Positions 49,723 through 61,004 of a DNA stretch of 64,000 nt are shown one piece after another. How positions within the stretch are numbered: position 1 is the first letter of the stretch; each line of letters starts with the position of its first letter. The translations under genes were made by a program, and so were the position numbers. Source of the stretch: Polytrichum commune (lineage: Eukaryota; Streptophyta; Polytrichopsida; Polytrichales; Polytrichaceae). The stretch covers positions 49,686,758 to 49,750,757 of the forward strand of contig OX485805.1 of the NCBI GenBank assembly GCA_950295325.1. The letters are read 5' to 3'. The notes beneath the pieces were generated by a model that had not been told where the DNA came from, made no database searches, and saw only the letters and a list, made by a program, of their open reading frames with translations.

Positions 49723-50670
49723 CAGTGTATATGTTTGACAAAGTTTTTGCAAGTTTTTCTCTTTTGACATGCAAAAACTTGCACAAAAAAAAAATGCACG
49801 TCAATTGACACGCACAATCTAGAAATTGACACGTACTGTGACTTGTGAAGAAAAAAACCACACGTCAATTGACACACTAGAAATTGAAATGACACGTATT
49901 ACTTGAGTACTATAAAGTGCAGCTCAAGTATCCGGAAAACATAACCCATAACAGTAGGAGAACTTCCTACACTCACTCACATACTTCAGTTCAACTTTGC
50001 TCTTGCAATTTCCTTTGTAACCGGGAGCTAAGATGGTGATCGGAGAGCGAGACTAACTAGGAACATGGCGAGGCAAATGTTTCAATACACTGAAAAAGAG
50101 AGTGACATGTGTAAGGGAGACCTCTTGGAATTTACGGAAACACTTCGACATGAGTGTGACAACAAAACGATATTTGAGGCTTGGCGCATATGTGGTAGCA
50201 ATTTGGAATGGCACACAAATTGGCCTAAACTTATGCAACTTTGGCACAAAATTATACTCATTCCATCAAGTATAGCTATTTGTGAGAGAGGATTTTCCAA
50301 ACAAAATGCAATCAAAAGCCACTTGCGCAATAGGTTGAACTTGAAGACCCTTGATACTCTTATGCAAGTTTCTCTTTGTGGGCTTGAAGTGGATGCAATG
50401 GATTGGGCTACCATCTTCAACATTTGGAGAAACATGCGAGACCGAAGGATACTTACGCTCAATTGATAGTTTTTTTTGTTGCAAATCAAGTTTGTTTTTT
50501 ATTATGCAAAATATTAGTTTTCTAAAATATTGTGTAAGCCAAAAATTGAGGTGAGATTTTGGAATAAAATGTAGATGTCAATTGACATTCATTTTTGTTT
50601 TTGAAAACGTCACGTGACACTTTGGATTTGAGGTTGAACGTCACATGAAATTTGTCAAACATACACACTG
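49723..50670 (+). mobile_element. hAT deletion-derivative transposon with perfect 8-bp target duplication
   Basis: A 948-bp element. Left end CAGTGTATATGTTTGACAAA and the inverted right end CAGTGTGTATGTTTGACAAA match at 19 of 20 bases, and CAGTG is a typical hAT terminus. CTCACAAC is duplicated exactly on both sides (49715-49722 and 50671-50678), the 8-bp duplication diagnostic of hAT. The inside keeps a TATA-like ACTATAAAG near 49909, an apparent 5' leader, and the last part of a transposase gene. It is too short for a whole hAT transposase and so is non-autonomous. The intact TSD suggests fairly recent insertion. Confidence 0.93.
50065..50466 (+). CDS. hAT transposase C-terminal (dimerisation) fragment, open frame
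   Basis: A 133-residue frame with its own ATG. From about residue 54 it carries the hallmark hAT C-terminal region: a WPKLMQLWHK block, then PSSIAICERGFSKQNAIKS, then LRNRLNLKTLDTLMQV. This region mediates dimerisation and supplies the late part of the catalytic fold in full-length hAT proteins. The N-terminal zinc finger and most of the RNase H-like core are absent, so transposition activity is not expected. A full hAT transposase is usually 600-800 residues, so this is an internal-deletion product. A short upstream frame (ATG at 50033, seven codons) could lower translation. If expressed it could bind intact transposase and inhibit it; that is inference. No intact partner is in the window. 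Confidence 0.8.
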   Translation: MARQMFQYTEKESDMCKGDLLEFTETLRHECDNKTIFEAWRICGSNLEWHTNWPKLMQLWHKIILIPSSIAICERGFSKQNAIKSHLRNRLNLKTLDTLMQVSLCGLEVDAMDWATIFNIWRNMRDRRILTLN

Positions 50671-50679
50671 CTCACAACC

Positions 50680-52820
50680 CTTGATTTATCACAACTTCTT
50701 GTGTACAAGGACCCACATGAATAGAACAACAATGAAGTAAAATTTGATTGACCGACGTTTAGTTGCTTATATATATATATACACAGCACTTGAAGGCCGC
50801 GACCGCCCAAAAAAAAAAACATTTTTTTTTCACAGTACTGAGTGAGTGTGGGGTCGTTCACAGTAAAGTTAAACTGCCCGGCAAGTGAGGGTAAGGATAA
50901 TCTTCAAAACAAAATTAATCTTGCAAATGAATGTTACGGTCACTAAGAATTTTTTGAAGCCGCCCAAAAAGGACATGTATACAAGGTTTCACAAGCTCAC
51001 ATGCATATATGTATTTTATTTTAAAAATATTCTATCAATAAGGAAAAAAAATAAAGTATGACCTACGCCGTTTTTTTCCTTTCTTTCCTTTTTTTTGCCA
51101 TAGGCGGTCAAGCGTACCCACCCACAGTTACTTGGGGGATAAAATTATCCTTTATCATTCATTAACCTTCTCATTAGCCTTTTCCATCCGGTTAACCACC
51201 CCAAAATTGCTATGGACTTCATATGAGTTTTAAGGGCCCTCATATAACTAGGATTTAAGTATATTTGGATTTATGCATGAATTTTGAGCAATTCCAACCG
51301 ACGACATGATGTATACTATATCACAAAATTACACAAATATGGTGATTGGCGAACATCAAATACAAACATTTTAAGTTGTGATTGTTGTGTTGCTGCTTTT
51401 GTTCTTGTCGTTTGATGTTTTTGTCCCCATAAGTGACATCTCTTATTATTTCTCAATAAGTGGCCTGTTCAAATATACTTAAATGTTAGTTATAACTTCA
51501 TCATCACGACCTTTGGCCATAGTATAAAGTGACCCTCAGTAATAACGACAAGAATGAAAAATCCCACATCACTCTAGATTACACAAGTCTAATCCCTAAT
51601 GCATTTAAGGTCATATACAACACCAAGTTTCATACTTCTTGTTTCTTTTTCTTTATTTTGGGAGGAGATGATTCATTACCATAAGTAGTAAGGATTATTA
51701 AGTATAATAAGGAAGTTTTTATGTCGGAAGGGGGTGGCACTATTTGGTTAGGTCATGTGCCCATATTAGTACTAATCAATATGTTGACAAATTGTGTAGC
51801 AACACCTCGGCAAACCGTTGGCATTGTAGGCCATGCAATTTCTTGAGGTTTTACATGTTAGATGTTGATTTCACATACCAAACGTTGGTTAATTGGGTTG
51901 AAAATTTGTATGGTAGTATTGATTGGCATTGAAGAACATCCGCCATTGGGATTCTCCTAAATCATGTTTTTAAATCTCCGTTGGAAGCAACATTTAGAGT
52001 TAGAGCATTGTCAACATCATAAACAACAATCCACATTCATGTGGATTATTGAATTCTTTTCTACAATGGATTGGTATTAAGATTATGAAGGGATTCCCAA
52101 TAGATTATGGAAAAGTTCATAAGCACGATAGGGAAGTCAACGTTTTCCCACTCCCTAAAGAGGTTGCCAAGGTTCCCCATTTCATACCACCTCATGTAAA
52201 ACTATTATAATCTACCTAAATTTGACACACGAAAGGCTACAAAAATTATGAACTTTATAGATTACAAATAGTGCACATCCATATGGTCAAATTTTTACTA
52301 AACATACTGACTTCATCAATTTTCTAAAACCCAAATCACTGAGTTCACTCATTGTCACCCCAAAATGTCCAAGTGCATTCAAGGGTTAGTCTCACCACTT
52401 GCCTCTCCTTTTTCAGCTACTAATAGCCACTCTTTTGATGGTGAAGTGAATTGATTTACACACACATATTAAAAAAAAATTGGATTTTTTCCTTCTAAGA
52501 TGCCACCTCCACTCTTTGTCGTTAGGAAATGGCGCCAACTAGCTTCACATGGGTGGAGTGGAGTCGCCTAAAAATTGGGATCCGCCTCCAAGCTCCATTT
52601 ATGTGAGTAGCCAATGATTTGTAATGTGAGCCATGGATGGAGCCATTCTCCCATCCAACAGCTCAAGTTGCCTAGGGTTTAGTTGGGTAGGGTGAGTGAT
52701 GTCGCTGCTTTCTCCTCCATTGGTTGCCATCCTCATGCTCTCTCAGCTTCTACCTTGTAGCCTCTTTAATCACGTAGTGGCAATTGGTGGTGCTTGCTTT
52801 TGATTGTAGTGGAGTTTAGG
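50680..52820. other. No gene recognised, 2.1 kb
   Basis: AT-rich. Short (AT) run at about 50770. No supported feature. Confidence 0.5.
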
Positions 52821-52824
52821 AATT

Positions 52825-53103
52825 TTGGGTATCACATTTCAAGTTTCATTGTGGAATGCTTTGTTGGTGCTTGAAGGCGCCAACCTCCCTTCCTACCTGT
52901 TTGTACTTATATGTGTGATTGCAAGTGTGGTCTTTCAAAGCAATGGTGTTCTTTATGGGTTTGATATTTTTGGATGTAGAATTGCATTAGGTACTTCAAG
53001 TGTAAGATGTTTCAACACTGATCATCTTATACGTGTGCAATTTGGGTGCACATTGATATTTGAGAGGGTTGGTGCAACACATGTTGACTTGAGATGTTGC
53101 TAA
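52825..53103 (+). other. Open frame of 92 codons without ATG start, unassigned
   Basis: Runs from a TTG to a stop with a hydrophobic middle (SYLFVLICVIASVVF). No recognised family. The upstream 52500-52800 region is slightly GC-richer than its surroundings. Probably chance; recorded because no repeat was recognised over it. Confidence 0.12.
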
Positions 53104-53942
53104 GTGCTTGAAACGAATGATTTGTGCATATTAATCCTCTCATTTGTTTGCAGACTATTTGAACTTTAAAGCCTCTAGAGGCTTGAGGAGCTAGTGCATT
53201 TAAAAAAATGTATACTATTATTATTAAAAAAACATTTTGGGTGTGTAGTTAATTTCAATATGTAGCCAACTTCTCCATTAGGGTTGAGGCATCTATGACC
53301 GATAAAATAAGAGATTTTGCATATGTTCAAGAGGAGTAATATTTGGGGGTTATTGTTCTTGTGAAGAGAAACAAATTCTAAGGAGGATGCAAATCTAAAT
53401 TTTTTTTTCATGAATATGGAAATTGCTACAAAATTCGAAGCAACATAGTTGAGGGGAACAAACTACAATCTATAGGTTAACCCATAACCACTCATTTGAA
53501 TGCTAACTCTTGGCTATGACAATTGCCAAAATTGTTATGAGGGTAATCAACCACAAGCTGCCACCACATAAACCTTAACTCTGTTTGTTTCGATCTCATC
53601 CATGTCAACATTACATGTACCCTAATGAGCGGCTAAATGGGTTTGGTTGACTACGGATGCCTCGACCTTAGTTTGTGGTTTGTGTGGCCACTTGTAGTCT
53701 GTGAATATAAATATGGGGCTATTTATTATTTAATACATGGGGCCGTTATTCACCTTATCAAAGGATACATGTATACTTGGATTTCTTCCATGTAAAATTA
53801 GAAGTCGCTACCCAAATTGACACATGGGTTCAGTGCATTCGCCAAATACTCCCTTTGATTCATGTAAATGTAGCCACCCCAAACTCCACAAAAAATCTCA
53901 TGCTCGCCACCTTGATTACTTATGAACTTGGCATGTGGTTAA

Positions 53943-54441
53943 GGGCCACTTCACACACGAGACAGAGAGCCGGTGACCATTACACTTCAACCACTCTCAT
54001 TGGTGGAAAAGGTGGAGCCGGTCCAAGTTCACTTCACAATATCCTTGAGGGACCAACGGAGTATGTGAATGCAAGATGGATGTAAAGTCTACATGGATTC
54101 CTACATGGCATCAAACGGATCATGTTTCACGGTCACTTGGACTATTTTCAACAACCGTCTCTTGGAGGTAAGCCTAACACAAAACCGGGAGACCATGGCA
54201 CTCTGAACGCTCATAGCCGTTGATTTCTTCTATGTTATCATGGTTGAGGACCCACATGAATAGAATATCATTGAAATAACATTTGGTTGAGGGCCCGGTC
54301 ACATATGACTTCACACTACACTTGAGGGTCCGTGACCACACTACATGATTTTGGAGGTGTGTTGGGACGGCCTTTGGACACATTTTTTGGGGCTCTCACA
54401 ATTTCATGGTCACAACCCTTGGCTCGTGTGTGAAGTGGCCC
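53943..54441 (+). mobile_element. Family B MITE, complete copy with TAA duplication
   Basis: A 499-bp element. Ends GGGCCACTTCACACACGAG and the inverted GGGCCACTTCACACACGAG are identical over 19 bp and similar for about 50. TAA flanks both sides (53940-53942 and 54442-54444). Non-coding; Tourist-like. Confidence 0.92.
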
Positions 54442-54444
54442 TAA

Positions 54445-55520
54445 ACCTAATGCTCGCCACTCTCTTCAAAATCCATATAACATGTAAAATTGCAAAATGT
54501 AGGTCCAAATGTGCATACAAGGCTTTAGGATTAAACTATGCCTAGAGTTAACTTTCAAGGAATTGTTTTGTGAATCCCATTCACGGGCTAGAGCAACTGA
54601 ACAATGACAATAATAGCTTGTGGTATTTTAATATGAGGCTTGCAAGCTTGCTCACATAATTCCCTTGCCTCCATGGCACCACTTTCTATAGAAAATGCCC
54701 ACTATTCATTGAGGGTAAGGGAGGTTACTAAACGCTAAAATTACCCGAAGATGGCTAGAAATACTCGAGGAATATATGGTGGCATCGGTGTATTAAGGTA
54801 AGCCCTTTTGGGGTTTTAAGACAAGAAATTGGGAGGGCGATTAGGATATAACGGGCACCATGTCCAAAGCATGAGGAGCCCTTTACGATCTCCCAAAAAT
54901 TCTTCACTCTTTTCGTACTGCCCATGTCTCGCAAACATGGCAACCCAAAGCACTATGGTAAGTTCCCTCTCCTCCCGGAAACACACATTTAACTTGCGTC
55001 CTAGATAAGATAAATTACTTTCGCGCTCTAAGTGTTGCATGCGAAGTCGCGTTTGGAACGTTAGGCTTGCCATTTGTCGTTGGTCGGCAATCGACTCTCC
55101 CGATTTCTAAGGATTAAGAAGATTACGTCAACTATGTTAATGGAAAATTGCAGATGAAAACGAGGCATGCCTTGGAGTGCTGGAGTGTCCCCTCCACAAC
55201 TTCATTAGAGGTAGGTTTCTTTCCCTGCCTTAAATTGCCCTAACGTAGTTTCCGTCACTACTCTTGAATGCATGAGCTAGTTATGGCCATGTCATAAAAG
55301 GGGGAATGGAGGAAGTTGGATATTTGTGGTGTTTTAGCTTGTATGGATTTTTCCATAGCCATTGTGTGTTTTTGTTTTTCTTTTCTTTTGTGATTGTGGC
55401 GATGAAGTTTCTGCTATGAGGTTCCTACTGTGGTCATAGACGTGGGTGTTTTCTCCTTGTACTTGGATGGTGGGTTTGTATGTAGAGATACTTTGTTGGG
55501 GTTACATGTTTGTTTAGATA
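54445..55520. other. No gene recognised
   Basis: Short overlapping frames at 54755-55073 on the minus strand match no family. No repeat recognised. Confidence 0.5.
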
Positions 55521-55524
55521 ACGT

Positions 55525-55870
55525 TAGGTAGATGTGCAAAAGGAGGCCCTGAATTTGGAGATCTTTTTTTTACAATAAATGTGTTAGTTTCACTCAATTT
55601 AGATATTATCCATTGTTGTTATTGCCTTAGTTTCAATGGTGTGTGTTGCAGGGCCATATTAGTATTCATGAGTTACATCATATGGATGCATAAGTGTTCA
55701 ATGACTTTCTCGTTGGGAATTGAAAGTAGATTTAATATGTAATAAAGGCCTATTTATCTCAAGATTTATATTCTCTGCATGTATTTAAGGCATCTGAGAC
55801 GTTGAATTAAAAAGGTTAGTATAAATACTTGAGTCCATTTTATAACATATTGTTTAGTAAGTATATATAT
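55525..55870 (+). repeat. Dispersed repeat G, copy 2
   Basis: AGATGTGCAAAAGGAGGCCC, GTGTTAGTTTCACTCAATT, TTCAATGACTTTCTCG and AGTATAAATACTTGAGTCCA match copy 1 in order and orientation; the spacing is shorter. Confidence 0.65.
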
Positions 55871-56899
55871 TTATTGATCTATAAGTTGATTGTCTAGAGG
55901 GGGTTTTATGTCATAATCACTTAGGCACATCATTTAGGATTTCGATAAAGATTCTACCCCCTGGGGGGTATTGGTGGTGTTTGGTGTTGGTGTGAGGTGG
56001 TGAATAGGAGGATGGCTTGTTGCAGTGCTTCTTTCATGAGTTTTGGGGCAAATTCGTATTTATGTTTAAATTCTTCAATGGTAAGTATGGTGGTGTGTGA
56101 CGGAATTTGGATTTGGGCTAGTGTGATAATGTTATACATGTCGAGTTTGAGTTGTTATTAAGAACTAATTTTTTATTCTTGTGGGGCATAGTGTATTGTG
56201 TTAGATCACCATTCTTTTTCAAGGAGGTTACCTTTTATGGGAATGAGTGGTTACATGTGATGGTGTGTGTTTCAAATTCTCTTTCAAGCAATGTACATGC
56301 AAACAAAATTATATTTGCAACAAGAAATGTAATGGGAATGTAATTCACATCTAAGACTAGTTCTTGCCAAATAAAACATAGGATCCACCATCAAAACTAC
56401 ATACAAACAACATCATCATGTTCAAAATTCTTGCATAAGTCTAGATGTACTGAATACCCAATGGCATTTATGAAAATTTGAAGTATTTTTGAGAATGTGA
56501 AGAGAGATCATGAAGTGAAACCCAAATTGGGTAAAAAAATATTAAAATTAAAAATCAAAGCAAGACTTCATCACCATTGAAGAGTCATAAGAGCACCAAA
56601 AACTTGGGGTTCGAGGACATGAGCCCTACGTTAGCCACACTATAGAAATAGTGTGGCCCACTTCCCATAATAAGTCACCTTAATTTTTCTCCCACACTAA
56701 ATACGATAATTGGTGTAGTGTACATGATGAGGCATTTTATGCATGTGTGCATATGTTGCGATTGTAATTCTATATGCGTGAGTTATGAAATTGCTCAATT
56801 CACCCGGGTTGGTTGTATTTTGGGTTCTTTCTGCAATTAGCTTTTCAATTTGTTCCAAACAAATAAAAATAAAACATAACATTGCTTAGGTCCTTAGTT

Positions 56900-57110
56900 G
56901 CATTATGTGGGACCAGGTATTAGACGAGAATAATTCTTCTTTGATTCCTTGTTTTGTGGGGAGCACTCAGGATGTGGACCCTAGAGTTTTGGACAAACAC
57001 CTATACAATTAGAGCTTTTAAAAAATTAATCAATAAACTGCAACCTCTTTTCTTTGGAAACATACCATGATATGGTTGCTTAGTAGTGTTGTAGCAGTGA
57101 GGGTGAAAAT
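56900..57110 (+). repeat. Direct repeat H, copy 1
   Basis: TTGCATTATGTGGGACCAGG, AGAATAATTCTTCTTTGATT, GAGCACTCAGGATG and CAACCTCTTTTCTTTGG recur 1.24 kb downstream. A fainter match lies at 17340-17500. Confidence 0.65.
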
Positions 57111-58139
57111 CCAAAATCTGTAGTTATCTTTAAGCAGTGTTGATGGATGTCAACATGTTGACTCCACTTGATATGACCAACTATGAGTTCTTCCTACACT
57201 AATATGTGCAACTAGCTTGACCCACGCTAATTTATCAACATTCCACACTCTTTTGAATGTTTATTACCATAATAACAAAGTGTATGTGATTCTCTTAAAA
57301 ACTAGGGATTCTATACGGTTTGATTAACAAACGTATGAAATTATGTGATTCGATTTTGACCCAAGGTGATTTTGCCTCATTGAAGAGCGAACCTAATTGC
57401 AAGGTCAACCTAATTACATTTGTCAATGTAGAATATCTATAGTCTCTAGTGCGACTATTTTTTATTTATCTTTATGACTTATCGAAGTTATCACAACATT
57501 TTACATGACCAAAAGGGTAGATAGTGAAATTGTTATTGGATTGTGAGAAAGACTTACATATAAATGACCACCCTGCATGTGTTTTCTTCTTCTTCTTGAA
57601 AGGCTTCCTAGTGAAACCAAGAGTAATTAATAGTTTAAAAAAATATATGGTTTATGGGAAGAAACCAAACCCAATGATATTAAATGTTTTGGCATATACT
57701 TGCAAATCTGCCGTTCGAGTGTAATTTAATATTGGGTATATAGATTTGTTATGTAAGTTTGGGGCCACATATAAGAGTGATAGAACAAGTCAAGTTTATC
57801 AAAAGTGTTTATAGAAATTAGTCATTTTTTACCCATATACTTCTCTATGTTCTTGTTTGGACTAGCTAATACAAGCAGTGCGATCCATTTGCCATTTTTG
57901 ATGATGATATCCAAGCCTGGGCACAATGTCTAATGCCCCATCCTTTTATGCTCAACCCAAGACGTAGCCAAGCAACAACTTGGCTTAGAAAAGTCAGAAG
58001 AAATATAGCAAAATAAAATACCAAAAAAACTAATAATAAATAAAACAAAGTAAAGTGAAACAACTGCAAGTATTTTGTTATGTTGAATTAGGTGCATCTC
58101 AAGTCCATAACAAGCACAAACGTTACTCAGCTCATTGGT
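57111..58139. other. No gene recognised, lies between the direct H repeats
   Basis: About 1.03 kb of AT-rich sequence bounded by the two H copies. No coding potential, polypurine tract or primer-binding site was identified. Confidence 0.45.
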
Positions 58140-58350
58140 TGCATATTGAGGGACCATGTATCAGGCAAGAATAATTCTTCTTTAATTCCAGGAATCTCTG
58201 TGTCTGGAGAGCACTCAAGCTCTGTATAGTGGAGTTTTCAACAACCAACTATAAATTCAAAGTAAAAAAAAATTACAACCTCTTTTTTTGGGGCGGGGGG
58301 GGGGGGGGGAAAGAGGCCATCATCTAGCAACTGCTTAATAATATTATGCT
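58140..58350 (+). repeat. Direct repeat H, copy 2
   Basis: TTGCATATTGAGGGACCATG, AGAATAATTCTTCTTTAATT, GAGCACTCAAGCTC and CAACCTCTTTTTTTGG match copy 1. A 15-G run (58295-58309) interrupts it. It ends about 100 bp before the Harbinger element. Confidence 0.65.
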
Positions 58351-58454
58351 AAACAATGGGAATGTGGACATGGACGAGTTTAAAATTTCAAAATAATCTA
58401 ATTTTTGCTTGAATATTTGGTGACACACACAGTATCCATTACCATGCAATGTGA

Positions 58455-58473
58455 GGGCATCTGCAGTCGGCTC
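58455..58473 (+). repeat. Left terminal inverted repeat of the Harbinger element
   Basis: Nineteen bases pairing with 62663-62681 with one mismatch (T/C at position 13). It is followed by a GC-rich subterminal stretch to about 58640 that may contain transposase or MYB-protein binding sites; that role is inference. Confidence 0.93.
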
Positions 58474-58863
58474 ACGGCAAAGGGTCCCAGCAACGGGCAT
58501 TGACGCGGGCACTTAATTTGGAGGGAGGGCCGTGCCGGGAGGGCCGCCCAGTCGGCGCCCTGCAAGGGCCCCCTGTATGCGCGCGGGAAGGGTATTGGGT
58601 GGGGCCACCGCGGTGGGTGGCAAGCCTGCGTGGCCTGCCAGTTGGCCATAGTTTTGTGTGAGCTTGTTATCCTGAAACCGGAGCACTCCAGTAGCTGATC
58701 ACCCGAAACCAGAGTTGAAAGGGCCAGAGCTGCAAGCTTTTTCGAAGCTGTTGAATTATCGTTTGAGATTGTAGGGCATGTGTGGCGATTTGTTATTGAG
58801 GGGAGTGTATTTTGTGTGGTTTTAGGGTTAGGACTTGTAAATCTTTCTTGTTGGGAAGGTGTC

Positions 58864-60168
58864 ATGGATAGTTGGGAGGATGAGCTTGAGAGAAACTTAT
58901 GTTTTGATTTAGGGTTTGAAGAAGACATGGAGGATGAATTTGAGAATGAGCTATTCATGCAGATGGTTGATGTTGTGTCATCTGAAATTTTGGGGCAATG
59001 TAGTTCTACTCCCGTGGTTCGTGGGAGTGTACCTGGAAGGAAGAATGTGTTTCGTGATAGGGAAACCTATCATAATTTGTTGGTGACTGATTATTTTTCG
59101 GACAACCCGACTTATGGACCTAGCGTGTTTAGGAGACGGTTTAGGATGCGGAGGGAGGTGTTCTTGAGGATTGTGGATGCGGTTGGCAATTTTGATCCAT
59201 GGTTTTTGCAAAAACTGGATGCTTGTGGACGCTTGAGCTTATCACCGTTGCAAAAGTGTACTGCTGCACTTCGCATGCTTGCATACGGTTCGGGTGCAGA
59301 TGCAACCGATGAATATTGTAGGTTGGGTGAGTCCACTGCCCAAGAGTGTATGAGGAGGTTTTGTGTGGCTATAAGGGGTTGTTTTGAGTCTACATACTTG
59401 AGAGAACCATCTAGGGACGATTTGGTTTTGCAAATGAGTATCAATGAGAACCGGGGGTTTCCAGGGATGTTTGGTAGTTTAGATTGCATGCACTGGAATT
59501 GGAAGAATTGCCCCGTTGCATGGCAAGGGCAATTCCAAGACAAGGACAAGAACAGGAGCATTATATTGGAGGCAGTCGCTGACCAGAGTCTATGGATTTG
59601 GCATGCCTTCTTTGGGTTGCCAGGGGGAAACAACGACATTAATGTGTTAGACCGTTCCCCTTTTTTGTTGAAGATGTTGCGGGGTCCTGGGCAAGACCTC
59701 ACATTCGAGGTAAACGGCCATGTCTACTCCCGGTATTACGTGCTCACTGATGGGATTTATCCACCTTGGTCTTGTTTTGTGCACCCAATTCATGAGCCTC
59801 AAGGTGAGATGAAGCAGCATTTTACAAAGTGCCAGGAGGGTGCTAGGAAGGATGTTGAGCGGGCATTTGGCGTTTTACAGTCTCGATGGGACATCATCAA
59901 AAATCCAGTGCGGCATTGGGATCTAGGTGTCATCACGAACATCATGATCGCTTGCATCATTATGCATAACATGATTATAGAGGATGAGCGTGATTTAGGC
60001 CTAGAGCCTCTTGTTGATCTTGGAGCTCCAGTGGCAATTACCCCTTCCCCCTTCACATTCTATGATTTGCAAAGTGGGACTAGAGAGATAGAGAATGTAC
60101 AGTCCCATTTTGCATTGAGAAATGATTTGATTGACCACCTTTGGATGTTGAGAGGACGTGCTAGGTGA
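58864..60168 (+). CDS. PIF/Harbinger DDE transposase (plant ALP1-like type), apparently intact
   Basis: A 434-residue open frame. It should cut and paste the element in the nucleus together with the MYB-like protein encoded opposite. The start is the ATG at 58864 (MDSWEDEL); the frame is open further upstream but has no ATG there. Numbering from that Met: an acidic N-terminus; a conserved plant-Harbinger block near 85-105 (FRRRFRMRREVFLRIVDAV); first catalytic Asp about D207 in GSLDCMHW; the family motif PGGNNDINVL near 253-262; a second Asp about D296 in LTDGIYPPW; and Glu about E332 in KDVERAFGVLQSRW, giving a DD35E spacing. It ends with HNMIIEDER and a short tail. Length is normal for the family and there are no frameshifts. 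A 15-codon upstream ORF (58778-58825) precedes it. Domesticated ALP1-like host genes look similar, but the flanking TIRs and partner gene make a transposon copy far more likely. Confidence 0.93.
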   Translation: MDSWEDELERNLCFDLGFEEDMEDEFENELFMQMVDVVSSEILGQCSSTPVVRGSVPGRKNVFRDRETYHNLLVTDYFSDNPTYGPSVFRRRFRMRREVFLRIVDAVGNFDPWFLQKLDACGRLSLSPLQKCTAALRMLAYGSGADATDEYCRLGESTAQECMRRFCVAIRGCFESTYLREPSRDDLVLQMSINENRGFPGMFGSLDCMHWNWKNCPVAWQGQFQDKDKNRSIILEAVADQSLWIWHAFFGLPGGNNDINVLDRSPFLLKMLRGPGQDLTFEVNGHVYSRYYVLTDGIYPPWSCFVHPIHEPQGEMKQHFTKCQEGARKDVERAFGVLQSRWDIIKNPVRHWDLGVITNIMIACIIMHNMIIEDERDLGLEPLVDLGAPVAITPSPFTFYDLQSGTREIENVQSHFALRNDLIDHLWMLRGRAR

Positions 60169-60547
60169 ACTTAATTTGTAATGCAATATAGGATTGGATA
60201 TAATGAAGCTATAGAGTTGGCTTAGCAAAGACCCTCAAGAAATGATTGCAAATCAGAGAGCTTCATGATGTGAATCTGTGCAGTCTCTTCTTGTGTATAA
60301 TCTTATTCTAGCAAAGAAAACACTTGCCCATGTACTTCCAATATGTTGGACTTCATGGGTTTGAACAATATTGATCGAGTGGAAGAATTCCGTAGCTGTG
60401 ACCTTTGTCATGAAAGAGAGTAAAGGCTCAACGGTAATCTTAGTGACCAACATGATGAACTGCTCACATGTCGATTTTAGATTCTTTTCGAGTTTCTTCT
60501 TTCCATCAATGTGATAGCCAATCACACTGTTTGTTCATTTTTATGCG

Positions 60548-60709
60548 TGAAATCAAGTTCTTTGTGTGTCACTGATAAGATTATATGAAATCAAGTTCTT
60601 TGTGTGTCACTGATAAGATTATATGAAATCAAGTTCTTTGTGTGTCACTGATAAGATTATATGAAATCAAGTTCTTTGTGTGTCATTCATAAGTCTATAT
60701 GAAATCAAG
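60548..60709 (+). repeat. 38-bp tandem repeat, 4.3 copies, inside the Harbinger element
   Basis: Units begin at 60548, 60586, 60624 and 60662, with a partial fifth at 60700. The first three are identical; the fourth differs at a few bases (TCATTCATAAGTC in place of TCACTGATAAGAT). It lies between the convergent 3' ends of the two transposon genes, roughly 380 bp past the transposase stop. Confidence 0.95.
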
Positions 60710-60719
60710 CAAATGAAAC

Positions 60720-60965
60720 AAATAGAGTGCAGTAAAGATTTCAGGCTACAAAAAGTCTATCAAACATTTCAGTACATTTCACAGTCTAGCAAAGGTTACA
60801 GGCTACATATCAACAGATTTCATAGTCTATCAGATTTCACAGGCTACATGATATCACCAGATTTCAGACCCTAGCACAGTTCGCAGTCTACTACATTTGA
60901 ACAAATTTCAGACTCTACCAGCTTTCACAGGCCACAACAATACAGCAGATTGCAGAAATTCAGAG
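60720..60965 (+). repeat. Degenerate short-motif array (TTTCA-GYCTA) inside the Harbinger element
   Basis: About ten loosely repeated copies of motifs such as ATTTCACAGTCTA, TTACAGGCTACA and ATTTCAGACTCTACC follow the 38-bp array, spaced roughly 15-30 bp. This is intergenic sequence downstream of the ORF1 stop. It may be 3' UTR, binding sites or decayed tandem repeat. Confidence 0.6.
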
Positions 60966-61004
60966 GCTAGTGAAGAATGCAGAAAGTTGAGATAAAATAC
61001 ACTG

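Noticed and set aside
58398-58958. A 186-codon minus-strand frame across the left end of the Harbinger element.
   Set aside because: It runs antisense through the TIR and into the transposase start; its composition mirrors the sense gene and it spans the insertion boundary.
59112-59702. A 196-codon minus-strand frame opposite the transposase.
   Set aside because: Antisense shadow of a strongly supported DDE transposase.
60548-60709. Regular 38-bp repeats considered as a CRISPR-like array.
   Set aside because: Direct tandem units with no spacers, inside a eukaryotic transposon.
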